In this document: positions 48,265 through 60,617 of the stretch, in pieces
Layout: every line of letters starts with the position of its first letter
Numbering within the stretch: position 1 is the first letter of the stretch
Source: Nipponacmea schrenckii
Lineage: Eukaryota > Mollusca > Gastropoda > Lottiidae
Direction: 5' to 3'
DNA length: 64,000 nucleotides
Assembly (NCBI GenBank): GCA_030562195.1
Contig: JAUJPP010000012.1
Coordinates: 18,352,001-18,416,000 of the forward strand
Position numbers and translations under genes: made by a program
Notes under the pieces: model-generated
What the model saw: only the letters and a program-made list of their open reading frames with translations
The model's database searches: none
Told to the model about the DNA's origin: nothing

Positions 48265-50311
48265 GTTTAACACTAAGATTTATTCATGGTATAGTTAACT
48301 GGTATATAGATGTTATATGATGTGTTTGCTACTGAATCTCAAAATATTGATCAAAGTCCCATTACTCAGTTCACTTCAGCTTTATACTAGCTTCAATATC
48401 ACTGGTTACAAATTACATTTGACTAGTGTATAAAAGACGTGGGCTATGAATTTTGGTCTATTGATCTGCCGTGCTAAGAGCTCTGATGAGACTGTGAACT
48501 GCCAGATCCAATCCAGCTGGGAGGATTAAGTATTGGAACTCTTCTGATTTTTAAATACACAAATTCTTTGCAGACGTCAATATCTGTAATTGTTTTTTTC
48601 CTACCAGTTCCTAGGGGAATAGTGTAACGAATAAAACTTGATAAATTGTAGCCATCCATAGAATAAGTTATTAACCAAACAGGGAATTTCCCGGAAAATT
48701 TCCATCGTCTAAAATTTATCTGAGATTTCTGAAGCTGAGTTATCACGTATCTTGATACAAATTACAACAATATAACATCAGTATCAATATTTCGGTCATG
48801 ATATCAAATTCTGGGTTAAATAGTTAACCACATTTTCAATTAAGTTTAAAGATGGATTGCCTGTAAATTTCATAATCTGTTTTACTATGTAAGTCTAGTT
48901 GTCAATTTTGTCCGATTTAAAAACAAAAAAAGGCAAATTTAGGGAGTTATTAACTTTTTTTTCAAGAAATAAATTAAACAATTTTTTAAACCATAAAGAA
49001 TTTCAAAGACTTATATTTTTCTAAAATATATTAAAGTATCTATATGAAATACATTATGCTTTTCATATCTTTCAGGCTTATTTAATTGATGACAATCTAA
49101 ATGCCTTGGTTTAAGTGATACAGACAGCAGATATTGAGCTCATCTTGTGAATTAATTTTGTGGAGATTTATAATCAAACTCCATGAGTTGTTACACTGAT
49201 CAATTTTGAAGTATTTAGTTTGTATATCAACTCTTGCATGATGTTTCATTTAAAACATTACAAAAATTAAAGAGACAGTTCACCATCTGTTTAACCAATT
49301 GTACCTTAGTCTCAGCGATATTTGTGCTGTTTACAAATATTCCAGACCAAAATCAACCTAGCAATTTTAATTTTGGCCAATTAGAGCATATATTCATCAG
49401 TAGATAAATCTGCTGCCATAAATAACGTAACAGAATCCTTATTTGATCTTATAAATCCAACTTTTAATAATTTGAATAATCGTTTTCAAAAAATGTAAGT
49501 TTCCAGATTTTAAGGGATTCTGTTACTTTATGACACCAGGTAATTTCCCTGATGAATATATACTCATATTGACCTTTCTTGAGAACTAAAATATTATGTC
49601 CATTCATAGACGCTGTATTACTTTTTACATTTAAACCTAATGTAAATTTCAGTATATGATTATGTTTCTGTTTCTATTACATTGGCATAAGTCACATTTC
49701 CACTTATCTTCATCTTATTCATGCTAAGGTTTTTGAGACTTGTAAATAGACCATACATCAACTACATTTGACAAGAAATCTATACTAATTCTTTTACTAG
49801 ATGTAGAACAGACACATCTTATTATTATTGTGTACCATCAGAATTTAGAGACATTGGTCAATATTTGGCAACTTCAGAATTTCTTCAGAACATTCCAGGA
49901 GATAAAGCATTTAATATTGACCTAGTAGAATTGAAATAGAAGATGTCATGTGATGGTTTAAAGTTTCAATGTAAGATTTGCTACATAGTTGATAATACAA
50001 CTTTCAGAGTATTTGCTATCATGTGCCCACTTTCTCTTACACTTACAATCAATTTTGATCACAACATGAGGCCCAGTTATGAACTCTGAAACCCTTAATT
50101 ACACAAAACCCATTACGCTTCGTGATTTGATTTGATTGGGTGAGATATTCCTAGGAAGATTCTGGGGCCAATTTTATTGGACAATATTTACCTATGAATA
50201 GTAAAGAACTCACAAAAAATACCACCATTGGTCATCAAATCATGTCTTTAAAGTGGTCATTGCCAAAACTCTAAAGATTAATGAATAGGACATTGTAAAA
50301 AGTAAGAAATC
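48265..50311. other. Upstream sequence with family C MITE-like repeat
   Basis: The family C repeat covers about 49270-49625 (gatgaatatatactcatatt). A 90-codon antisense open frame (48746-48474) has balanced composition but no domain or splice evidence. Nothing else is supported. Confidence 0.35.
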
Positions 50312-50676
50312 AAATGAAATGAATGGAGTTTTACGTCCTACTTTTCTGCACCTTATGGGCTAATGAAGGCGGGCATCGCCATGCAGTGTGCTATGAGAGA
50401 AATTTTGCCAGGACAGTGGCATTAGCCTCTTTTTTGATTTTCCAACTGTCGAGGGATCTTTAACGTGCACAGCCTGTAGCACACGGGGCCCTGGTTTATT
50501 GTCCCATCCGAACGACTAGACGCTTTTTCCATGCCAGTCCTTCCGATCTGCATCACTGACAAGGGGAAACCGGGCTGAAAAATCAGAAGGTTAATCTCGA
50601 CCTTTGCTGTGATTGAACCCGGGACCTTCAGGTAGTGGGCAAGCGTCTAACCCACTGAGCCACCACAGCTCCCAAA
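50312..50676 (-). mobile_element. SINE family A, full length, reverse
   Basis: On the - strand it begins with a tRNA-like head (ctgtggtggctcagtgggtt, then the B-box region ggttcaatc) and ends at the 'aggacgtaaaactccattca' tail. It is the best-preserved antisense copy in the window and is bounded on the left by 'aaatgaaatgaatgg'. Confidence 0.85.
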
Positions 50677-51519
50677 ATGTAAGAAAAGGGCCTAATTTTG
50701 TCAAGGTATTCGATTCAGTTTGTAATGGCTTGACATAATGACGATAGCTCATTGATTGTAAAGAAAGAATAAAACAGGAAGAAGGAGGTGCCTGAGAATA
50801 GTGTTCTACATTGAAACAGTATAGAGATAAATATCTCTTTCTCTATCACAAAGAGTTAGTCAACATTCTCAAGAATCCAGAGAAGAGAAAAGTTTACCTT
50901 GCTGAAGGAATAAAGAAATATCTATAAAGTTGATTATAACAATATTTAGTAAATGAGGAGATATCTTGTCTTAATAGATTAATCAATACAGTAAATTGTT
51001 GTGGAAATATAAAATCTATCATTAAGAGATGTACTTTTCAGATTCAGCTCTTATACTTGAGATTTTAAGATTAAAGGGGAATTCTGTTGTTTTGTTGGTT
51101 GAAAAAAATTCTGCTAAAATTTCTGGAAACTTTTCATCAAAAACTAGTGAATTGAGCCCTGTACATATCTTTGATTTTAAACTTGAAAAATAGCGATGGT
51201 CATCATAATACGCCCACATTTATAATGGCAGCCAAATTGGCCCGGAGGTTGACAAGAGTTATCGGTAAATGAATGATTTGTTGATGGACGGGCAGATCAA
51301 CAGACAGAAATATTTCAGAAATATTATTTACTATGTTTTTGATAATGGAAGTTTTGCATACTGCTCCTTTAATGTGGAGTTCTTCATGTTGTTACAGTAA
51401 AGAAATTGTTTAGAAATCTTAACATGGCATTAACATGATCACTGCAACAATTGGTGGTTGTGAGTTCTTATTTTGGTTGAAGTGTAAAATTTCGGGTGAT
51501 CTTTGCTTATAATATAAGT

Positions 51520-51640
51520 CGACCCAGCAGTAACTGGGTATGGATAATTTGTCAAAGATGAAGGCCAAGGACCCGCTCATGCAAAGGATTCTAAATCAAA
51601 CTTAGCTGTTACCCTTGTTAAAATATCACTTAACAGACCT
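51520..51640 (+). repeat. SINE family B fragment
   Basis: 'ggccaaggacccgctcatgc' and 'gctgttacccttgttaaaat' align to 3440-3540. Confidence 0.55.
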
Positions 51641-52142
51641 TATGCTTTATGCCTGTTAATTGGATAGCCAGATTGGCTGAGTCAGCTTTCCTTTCAGACA
51701 GTTGACATAGCTAGTAATGATTGATTGCTTAATGTATTGATACGACATTGGCATATTGAAAAAATGAAACTGATTCTGAATTCAGAATGACTGACATGCT
51801 GATTGACATTTTGTCCTTTACACACATAGAACAATGGTGTTCTACAGCTAAAGTATAAAATATACATGAGAAACTAATCAATAGACAACACAATAATAGA
51901 CTTGTCTTTAGTTATATATTGTTTCTATTCAATTGATCATTGTGTTCAATAGCTTAAAAAGATGCTTGTTAGCCAATTAGAGATTAAATAAAAGTGATCT
52001 TGCCATGGATCAAGTTATTTATTTGGTCAGTTTTTTTCTTTGTCAGTAATGACAGTTGAGCTGAGCAATGTAGTTTGTACCACATCCTGTTTACATTAAC
52101 ATATCCTTTCTGTAAGCTTATGATAGAATTTTGACAAAATTA

Positions 52143-54218
52143 CCCTCACTGTTCACTGCATGGTGTTTGGTGGAGGGGTCTCGGTTAAATGATAAGAATT
52201 CAAACATGTGAGAATGGGATGAGAAAAGCTAGACTGTTTTCTCAAAAGTTTTTTTTAAGCTAGAAACAGGCTCTTCAAAACAAGGACAGTAACTCCTTAC
52301 ATTTTTGAAAAAATAATCCTTTCCTTATTCAATATGAACAATTTCTCTCAAGTTTCATTCAAATATTAATTATGTGCCTTCTCAATTCTCATTGGCCTAT
52401 AACCTGCAGAAGAGTAGGACGTAAAACTTCATTCATTTCATTTCGTTCCTCAATTTTTATGTGGGTGTAACCTTATTCATTCTCGATGTATTCTGAACAA
52501 TTTTGTCAAGTTTTATATAAATATTAATGGTCGTGCTTGTAGATTATTATGTGGGTGTAAGCTTATCTAAATAAAAGTCAATGTCACTCCCATTCCATTT
52601 CATACCTCTTCTACACAGAGTTTGTCAAATTACTCTTCTACACCGATCTATTTTTACATCAAAGACAATCAATGTTTATGTAGGAAGAAATTAACAGACA
52701 AGATCAAATTGAAATTTAATTCCGATTTGTAGAAAAAACATTTCCTTTTCAAGTATAGGTAAATCGAAGGACTTAATGATATTTCTTCTTGTTGGATTTC
52801 CTCCAGGAATATACTTTGTCATATGTCAGCAAAAGATAGAATCAGAAAAACTAGAAACATTTTTCTAGAAATTTCAGATATCCATAAAAAAATACTTTAT
52901 TATATTTCGTTCACAAGCTTATCTTGTCTCTGAAAATTAGGGAATCCGAAATTTGGAACCTGTTGTTGATATAGTCTCTGACACACAGACATCATTTGTC
53001 ATATTTTGCAAAGACAAAGTAGGACTTGATGATTAAATCTACTGCACAAACATTGATATCATCAACAGATATAAGACAAACTCATTATTTTTTAATAACT
53101 CTACGAATAAAAGATACCCGATACAAGAGCACCTAACATGTGACAACTCGAATGTTATATACCTAATTTCATGTAAAAAATATCTTTGTCGTGCCCTTCA
53201 ATACAACCAGTAATAAAGCTAGCAAGATAGTTCATGCCCATAATAAGAGTTTTCAAGAGAAATTCCCCCATGTCTATAAGCAGTCATATCAAACAAAAAT
53301 AAAAATAAAAATAATCCGTATATAACATTTGATCCAACAGATCCAGACCCCTTGTCCCAATTTCTCAATAAAATATTTGTTCCACCCTAGGCCTGTACAT
53401 CTGGGAGAATCAATCCCTCCCTCACCTGAAATCTTATGCCATGGGCAAGGCCAATGCTTAAGTTAACTTATAACCACATTCACTTGTAATTGTACCTATG
53501 CAATTCAAAGATTTCTGCTACAAATATCATTGTCAAGAGAAATGGTTTTTACAGAAATTGAGTAAAATATCTCTAACAGTCTTTTTATCTTTCCAGACAA
53601 TCAAGAATCAAACCATTTCTCAATCAAGCACCAATCAATCAAAGCATCTTATTTCATGAATTGTAATTTGTGAGTGGGTGGAATAATTCTGTCAAACTTG
53701 ACTACAGATATCAACAAGTCAAGTCGATTCCATTAAATATATGTCAAACCTCAGTACAAGCTTGAATTATTCATGGCTTCACTCCTTATCAACATCTTAT
53801 ATCATTGCAGACTCTCAATAGTTCAATTATTTAGCTTAACAACAATCTGTTTGTTTACTTAGGTCTCAATGCAAGCTGTTTACAGGAATTAATCAAGTCC
53901 ATTTCATGCACATATACTTGTGTATTTTAGACAAATTGTATATTGAAATATTGTATATTTTTTTTTTATTCATTGTATTGAATGTGAGACAGGATCATGT
54001 CCTTGTGTATTGGACCTTATACTGACCAATGTAAAATAAAGAGTTTATTATTATTAAGTAACTTTAGAATCATAGCATAGATTGGTGACGTCACTTATCA
54101 AAATTTTTTTTAAAGAAATGAGACCTTTTGCCATTAATGACGTCTGACTGAAATTTGGATGATGTAAATTTATATTATCAGTGCCCATTTTAGAAAACTG
54201 CTTCCATTAACTTAAAGT
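52143..54218 (+). repeat. Segmental tandem repeat, copy 1 (2.08 kb)
   Basis: Starts at 'ccctcactgttcactgcatg' (inside a SINE A body) and ends at 'ttccattaacttaaagtcc'. It contains SINE A tail sequence (52387-52447), a single minisatellite unit (about 52615-52650), a decayed Penelope endonuclease segment and a retroelement-like end 'gtaaaataaagagtttatta'. It differs from copies 2 and 3 at scattered sites, so it is the oldest or most diverged copy. Confidence 0.9.
53085..53290 (+). pseudogene. Decayed Penelope-like GIY-YIG endonuclease fragment, copy 1
   Basis: One frame reads SNVIYLISCKK, matching the IIYLISCKK of the intact element at 60.6-62.9 kb. After a deletion and frameshift, another frame gives TSNKASKIVHAHNK, the position of the VGET(S)N..LRTR motif. 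Stop codons and frameshifts show it is dead. Confidence 0.5.
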
Positions 54219-54669
54219 CCCTCACTGTTCACTGCATGGTGTTTAGTGGAGGTGTCTCGGTTAAATGATAAGAATTCAAAAATGTAAGGATGGGATGAGA
54301 AAAGCTAGACTGTTTTCTCAAAAGTTTTTTTAAGCTAGAAACAGGCTCTTCAAAACAAGGACAGTAACTCCTTACATTTTTGACAAAATAATCCTTTCCT
54401 GATTCAATATGAACAATTTCATTCAAATATTAATGATTGTGCCTTCTCAATTCTCATTAGCCCATAACCTGCAGAAGAGTAGGATGTAAAACTCCATTCA
54501 TTTCATTTCATTCCTCAATTTTTTATGTGGGCGCAACCTTATTCCTTCTCGATGTATTCTGAACAATTTTGTCAAGTTTTATATAAATATTAATGGTTGT
54601 GTAGATTATTATGAGGGTGTAAGCTTATCTAAATAAAAAGTCAATGTCACTCCCATTCTATTTCATACC

Positions 54670-55057
54670 TCTTCTACACCGAGTTTGTCAAATTACTCTT
54701 CTACACCGAGTTTGTCAAATTACTCTTCTACACCGAGTTTGTCAAATTACTCTTCTACACCGAGTTTGTCAAATTACTCTTCTACACTGAGTTTGTCAAA
54801 TTACTCTTCTACACCGAGTTTGTCAAATTACTCTTCTACACCGAGTTTGTCAAATTACTCTTCTACACCGAGTTTGTCAAATTACTCTTCTACACCGAGT
54901 TTGTCAAATTACTCTTCTACACCGAGTTTGTCAAATTACTCTTCTACACCGAGTTTGTCAAATTACTCTTCTACACCGAGTTTGTCAAATTACTCTTCTA
55001 CACCGAGTTTGTCAAATTACTCTTCTACACTGAGTTTGTCAAATTACTCTTCTACAC
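54670..55057. repeat. 27 bp minisatellite in copy 2
   Basis: About 14 units of 'ctcttctacaccgagtttgt' plus 'caaatta', nearly identical, with rare ctg for ccg. The unit is open in frame (SNYSSTPSL), giving a spurious 153-codon ORF. Confidence 0.95.
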
Positions 55058-55494
55058 CGATCTATTTTTACATCAAAGACAATCAATGTTTATGTAGGAA
55101 GAAATTAACAGACAAGATCAAATTGAAATTTAATTCCGATTTGTAGAAAAAACATTTCCTTTTCAAGTATAGATAAATCGAAGGACTTAATGATATTTTT
55201 TCGTGTTGGATTTCCTCCAGGAATATTCTTTGTCATATGTCAGCAAAGAATAGAATCAGAAAAACTAGAAACATTTTTCTAGAAATTTCAGATATCCATA
55301 AAAAAAAACTTTATTTTATTTCGTTCACAAGTTTATCTTGTCTCTGAAAATTAGGGTATCCGAAATTTGGAACCTGTTGTTGATGTAGTCTCTGACACAC
55401 AGACATCATTTGTCACATTTGTGCAAAGACATAGTAGGACTTGATGATTAAATCTACTGAACAAACATTGATATCATCAACAGATATTAGACAA

Positions 55495-55705
55495 ACTCAT
55501 TATTTTTTAATAACTCTACGAATAAAAGATACCCGATACAAGAGCACCTAACATGTGACAACTCGAATGTTATATACCTAATTTCATGTAAAAAATATCT
55601 TTGTCGTGCCCTTCAATACAACCAGTAATAAAGCTAGCAAGATAGTTCATGCCCATAATAAGAGTTTTCAAGAGAAATTCCCCCATGTCTATAAGCAGTC
55701 ATATC
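55495..55705 (+). pseudogene. Decayed Penelope-like GIY-YIG endonuclease fragment, copy 2
   Basis: Same lesion pattern as copy 1 (SNVIYLISCKK, then frameshift to TSNKASK), so the decay predates the triplication. Confidence 0.5.
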
Positions 55706-57082
55706 AAACAAAAATAAAAATAAAAATAATCCGTATATAACATTTGATCCAACAGATCCAGACCCCTTATCCCAATTTCTCAATAAAATATTTGTTCCAC
55801 CCTAGGCCTGTACATCTGGGAGAATCAATCCCTCCCTCACCTGAAATCTTATGCCATGGGCAAGGCCAATGCTTAACTTATAACCACATTCACTTGTAAT
55901 TGTACCTATGCAATTCAAAGATTTCTGCTACAAATATCATTGTCAAGAGAAATGATTTTTACAGAAATTGAGTAAAATATCTCTAACAGTCTTTTTATCT
56001 TTCCAGACAATCAAGAATCAAACCATTTCTCAATCAAGCACCAATCAATCAAAGCATCTTATTTCATGAATTGTAATTTGTGAGTGGGTGGAATAATTCT
56101 GTCAAACTTGACTACAGATATCAACAAGTCAAGTCGATTCCATTAAATATATGTCAAACCTCAGTACAAGCTTGAATTATTCATGGCTTCACTCCTTATC
56201 AACATCTTATATCATTGCAGACTCTCAATAGTTCAATTATTTAGCTTAACAACAATCTGGTTGTTTACTTAGGTCTCAATGCAAGCTGTTTACAGGAATT
56301 AATCAAGTCCATTTCATGCACATATACTTGTGTATTTTAGACAAATTGTATATTGAAATATTGTATATTTTTTTTTTATTCATTGTATTGAATGTGAGAC
56401 AGGATCATGTCCTTGTGTATTGGACCTTATACTGACCAATGTAAAATAAAGAGTTTATTATTATTAAGTAACTTTAGAATCATAGCATAGATTGGTGACG
56501 TCACTTATCAAAATTTTTTTTAAAGAAATGAGACCTTTTGCCATTAATGACGTCTGACTGAAATTTGGATGATGTAAATTTATATTATCAGTGCCCATTT
56601 TAGAAAACTGCTTCCATTAACTTAAAGTCCCTCACTGTTCACTGCATGGTGTTTAGTGGAGGTGTCTCGGTTAAATGATAAGAATTCAAAAATGTCAGGA
56701 GGGGATGAGAAAAGCTAGACTGTTTTCTCAAAAGTTTTTTTTAAGCTAGAAACAGGCTCTTCAAAACAAGGACAGTAACTCCTTACATTTTTTGACAAAA
56801 TAATCCTTTCCTGATTCAATATGAACAATTTCATTCAAATATTAATGATTGTGCCTTCTCAATTCTCATTAGCCCATAACCTGCAGAAGAGTAGGATGTA
56901 AAACTCCATTCATTTCATTTCATTCCTCAATTTTTTATGTGGGCGCAACCTTATTCCTTCTCGATGTATTCTGAACAATTTTGTCAAGTTTTATATAAAT
57001 ATTAATGGTTGTGTAGATTATTATGAGGGTGTAAGCTTATCTAAATAAAAAGTCAATGTCACTCCCATTCTATTTCATACCT

Positions 57083-57452
57083 CTTCTACACCGAGTTTGT
57101 CAAATTACTCTTCTACACCGAGTTTGTCTAATTAATCGTCTACACCGAGTTTGTCAAATTACTCTTCTACACCGAGTTTGTCAAATTACTCTTCTACACT
57201 GAGTTTGTCAAATTACTCTTCTACACCGAGTTTGTCAAATTACTCTTCTACACCGAGTTTGTCAAATTACTCTTCTACACCGAGTTTGTCAAATTACTCT
57301 TCTACACCGAGTTTGTCAAATTACTCTTCTACACCGAGTTTGTCAAATTACTCTTCTACACCGAGTTTGTCAAATTACTCTTCTACACCGAGTTTGTCAA
57401 ATTACTCTTCTACACCGAGTTTGTCAAATTACTCTTTTACACCGAATTGTCA
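57083..57452. repeat. 27 bp minisatellite in copy 3
   Basis: About 13 units of the same 'ctcttctacaccgagtttgt' repeat, with different edge variants (a unit with 'gtctaattaatcg' at the left, a truncated last unit). Confidence 0.95.
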
Positions 57453-57894
57453 AATTATTTTTACATCAAAGACAATCAATGTTTATGTAGGAAGAAATTA
57501 ACAGACAAGATCAAATTGAAATTTTATTCCGATTTGTAGAAAAAACATTTCCTTTTCAAGTATAGATAAATCGAAGGACTTAATGATATTTCTTCGTGTT
57601 GGATTTCCTCCAGGAATATACTTTGTCATATGTCAGCAAAGAATAGAATCAGAAAAACTAGAAACATTTTTCTAGAAATTTCAGATATCCATAAAAAAAT
57701 ACTTTATTATATTTCGTTCACAAGCTTATCTTGTCTCTGAAAATTAGGGAATCCGAAATTTGGAACCTGTTGTTGATATAGTCTCTGACACACAGACATC
57801 ATTTGTCATATTTTGCAAAGACAAAGTAGGACTTGATGATTAAATCTACTGCACAAACATTGATATCATCAACAGATATAAGACAAACTCATTA

Positions 57895-58105
57895 TTTTTT
57901 AATAACTCTACGAATAAAAGATACCCGATACAAGAGCACCTAACATGTGACAACTCGAATGTTATATACCTAATTTCATGTAAAAAATATCTTTGTCGTG
58001 CCCTTCAATACAACCAGTAATAAAGCTAGCAAGATAGTTCATGCCCATAATAAGAGTTTTCAAGAGAAATTCCCCCATGTCTATAAGCAGTCATATCAAA
58101 CAAAA
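57895..58105 (+). pseudogene. Decayed Penelope-like GIY-YIG endonuclease fragment, copy 3
   Basis: Same as copies 1 and 2, with an additional change in the A-rich run after 'catatcaaac'. Confidence 0.5.
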
Positions 58106-59128
58106 TAAAAATAAAAACAATCTGTATATATCATTCGATCCAACATATCCAGACCCTTTATCCCAAATTTCTCAATAAAATATTTGTTCCACCCTAGGCC
58201 TGTACATCTGGGAGAATCAATCCCTCCCTCACCTGAAATCTTATGCCATGGGCAAGGCCAATGCTTAACTTATAACCACATTCACTTGTAATTGTACCTA
58301 TGCAATTCAAAGATTTCTGCTACAAATATCATTGTCAAGAGAAATGATTTTTACAGAAATTGTGTAAAATATCTCTAACAGTCTTTTTATCTTTCCAGAC
58401 AATCAAGAATCAAACCATTTCTCAATCAAGCACCAATCAATCAAAGCATCTTATTTCATGAATTGTAATTTGTGAGTGGGTGGAATAATTCTGTCAAACT
58501 TGACTACAGATATCAACAAGTCAAGTCGATTCCATTAAATATATGTCAAACCTCAGTACAAGCTTGAATTATTCATGGCTTCACTCCTTATCAACATCTT
58601 ATATCATTGCAGACTCTCAATAGTTCAATTATTTAGCTTAACAACAATCTGGTTGTTTACTTAGGTCTCAATGCAAGCTGTTTACAGGAATTAATCAAGT
58701 CCATTTCATGCACATATACTTGTGTATTTTAGACAAATTGTATATTGAAATATTGTATATTTTTTTTTTATTCATTGTATTGAATGTGAGACAGGATCAT
58801 GTCCTTGTGTATTGGACCTTATACTGACCAATGTAAAATAAAGAGTTTATTATTATTAAGTAACTTTAGAATCATAGCATAGATTGGTGACGTCACTTAT
58901 CAAAATTTTTTTTAAAGAAATGAGACCTTTTGCCATTAATGACGTCTGACTGAAATTTGGATGATGTAAATTTATACTATCAGTGCCCATTTTAGAAAAC
59001 TGCTTCCATTAACTTAAAGTCCAAAGACTTTTTTAGCTCCACCCATCTCAGTATTTGGGATATCACCGGCACAGCTGAACATGCTCACTCATGAAAAACT
59101 TTATGCCCCTTTGTGTAACTTTTCAGGG

Positions 59129-59610
59129 GTTGATTGAGGTCCTGAATATATCTAAAGAGTCTTCAGGACTACTGGAAAGGATAATTCCTTTAAAAAATGT
59201 AGCTGATATATGTTTTGAATACAAGTCTAAAGAAATGACAATGGTCATATTAACTTTCAAAACAGACTTTGGACATATGGATTTGATGGGGTTTTCATGG
59301 TGATCTGTGAACAATATTACTGTTTAGCTTAGTTTATTAATAATTGTACTAAAGTATAATTGGAAAAACCAATGGCAAACTTGTCCCTTCAAATACCTTT
59401 CTTTATTATAACTTGTTCTTCTTTAGTAAATGCAGCAGACATGGTTTTATATCAGATAGTGGTAATTTGGCTCCACCAGATAGCCCAAATAGTTTAGATC
59501 TGTTTCGAGTTCCAAGGATCCTTTCCAATAGTTCCTCTTGGCCTAACATGTTAAGTGGAATCTTCCCCTGCTTATCTGTACATGTACTCATTGTGTTCTT
59601 CTGCTGTCTC
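59129..59610 (+). other. Coding-like stretch of unknown identity (two possible + strand exons)
   Basis: After a good acceptor (gtgtaacttttcag) an open frame gives a plausible domain-like peptide with LLERIIPLKNVADICFEYKS and MVILTFKTDFGHMDL, up to a possible donor catg|gtgatc at about 59299. A second acceptor (cttgttcttctttag, about 59427) starts a frame with SDSGNLAPPDSPNSLDLFR, ending in a hydrophobic tail and TAG near 59616. The phases are compatible (TG + T). The - strand of the second part is also open (59591-59406) and has its own ATG with good context. No family is recognised. It could be exons of an unseen gene or an old transposon. Confidence 0.3.
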
Positions 59611-59616
59611 TTTTAG

Positions 59617-60469
59617 ACACCTGATACCACTTTTCATTATAAAATACTTCCTCATTTATGACTGATATATGTAAAGTTCAGTAACTGCTACCAATGCATT
59701 GCCAATTATTTTCTATATTGGTTTCATTCTGGAGTTGGTTTTGGTTTCGAAGTGTTTTTTATTATTGACCTTTCAAGTGTTTTTATAGGTTACTGGTCAT
59801 GATTAACTGACCTATAGACTAAAATATTATCATGTTTTATAGACAAACCATTATTTATCACTAGACCAAGTTTTAAAATGTTATCATGTTTTATAGACAA
59901 ACCATTATTTATAAGTAGACCAAGTTATAAAATGTTATAAATAAGTTATCTAACTTGACAAGTGATGACCACTGAACATTAAATAGTACTTTATCAATAT
60001 TACTAGTCTGACTAAATACCAAACGACAATTATACCATAGACATAGACAATTCCTAAAGAAAGATTTATTGTTAAAGGAATACTGTGTCACAATGAACAT
60101 AAAATTTACAAATTTTAAAATAGGCCAATTGAAAAACACTTAATAAATTTATTAAGACCTTTTCAATAATAACTTAGTTTTGTAAGTTCACTGATAAATA
60201 TATACTCATATTGACCATTCTTATAAGATGTAGTATCACTTTTAAAAGTCAATATATTGTATCATAAGCAAACTGAAACCTCAACATATTAAATGATAGA
60301 ATTAGGCTTGTCATTTCCATTAATTTCTATTTTATCAGTTGTTCATTAAGCAAACAAACCTATATGATATTGATCTCTAACTATCTAAAATGAATGAAAG
60401 AAATGAGTCTAAGAAAGGAAAGCTGCCTGTATATATATTCTTTAACAACAAAAATCTTACGTTACCTGA
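59617..60469. other. Sequence without a gene, with a 2-copy tandem repeat and a family C remnant
   Basis: About 59829-59940 has two copies of 'atgttatcatgttttataga' plus 'caaaccattattta'. Family C repeat sequence (aaatatatactcatattgac) is at 60150-60245. Confidence 0.5.
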
Positions 60470-60617
60470 TCACACAATTACTGGTTCATGTATGACTTAC
60501 ACAATTACTGGTTCATGTATGACTTACACAATTACTGGTTCATGTATGACTTACACAATTACTGGTTCATGTATGACTTACACAATTACTGGTTCATGTA
60601 TGACTTACACAATTACT
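60470..60617. repeat. 27 bp satellite, left arm, ending at the Penelope insertion
   Basis: Five to six identical units of 'acacaattactggttcatgt' plus 'atgactt'. The last is cut after 'acacaattact' at 60617, where the retroelement begins. Confidence 0.95.

Larger units (their letters stand above)
54219..56628 (+). repeat. Segmental tandem repeat, copy 2 (2.41 kb)
   Basis: Same boundaries as copy 1. It is almost identical to copy 3 over its whole length and carries the expanded minisatellite at 54670-55057. The extra length over copy 1 is close to the size of the expansion. Confidence 0.95.
56629..59022 (+). repeat. Segmental tandem repeat, copy 3 (2.39 kb)
   Basis: Begins with the same SINE-internal breakpoint and ends at 59022 (aacttaaagtcc), where unrelated sequence resumes. 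Between about 57470 and 57840 it shares some variants with copy 1 rather than copy 2 (for example 'actttgtcatatgtcagca', 'catattttgcaaagacaaag'), which suggests gene-conversion-like exchange. Confidence 0.93.

Noticed and set aside
48474..48746. 90-codon antisense ORF with balanced composition
   Set aside because: No domain, no splice evidence and a GTG start only; noted as possible 5'UTR sequence but not called as a gene.
54685..57501. ORFs of 153 and 116 codons with SNYSSTPSL repeats, resembling a repetitive secreted protein
   Set aside because: They coincide exactly with 27 bp minisatellite expansions that are absent from the first segmental copy; no signal peptide or flanking exon.
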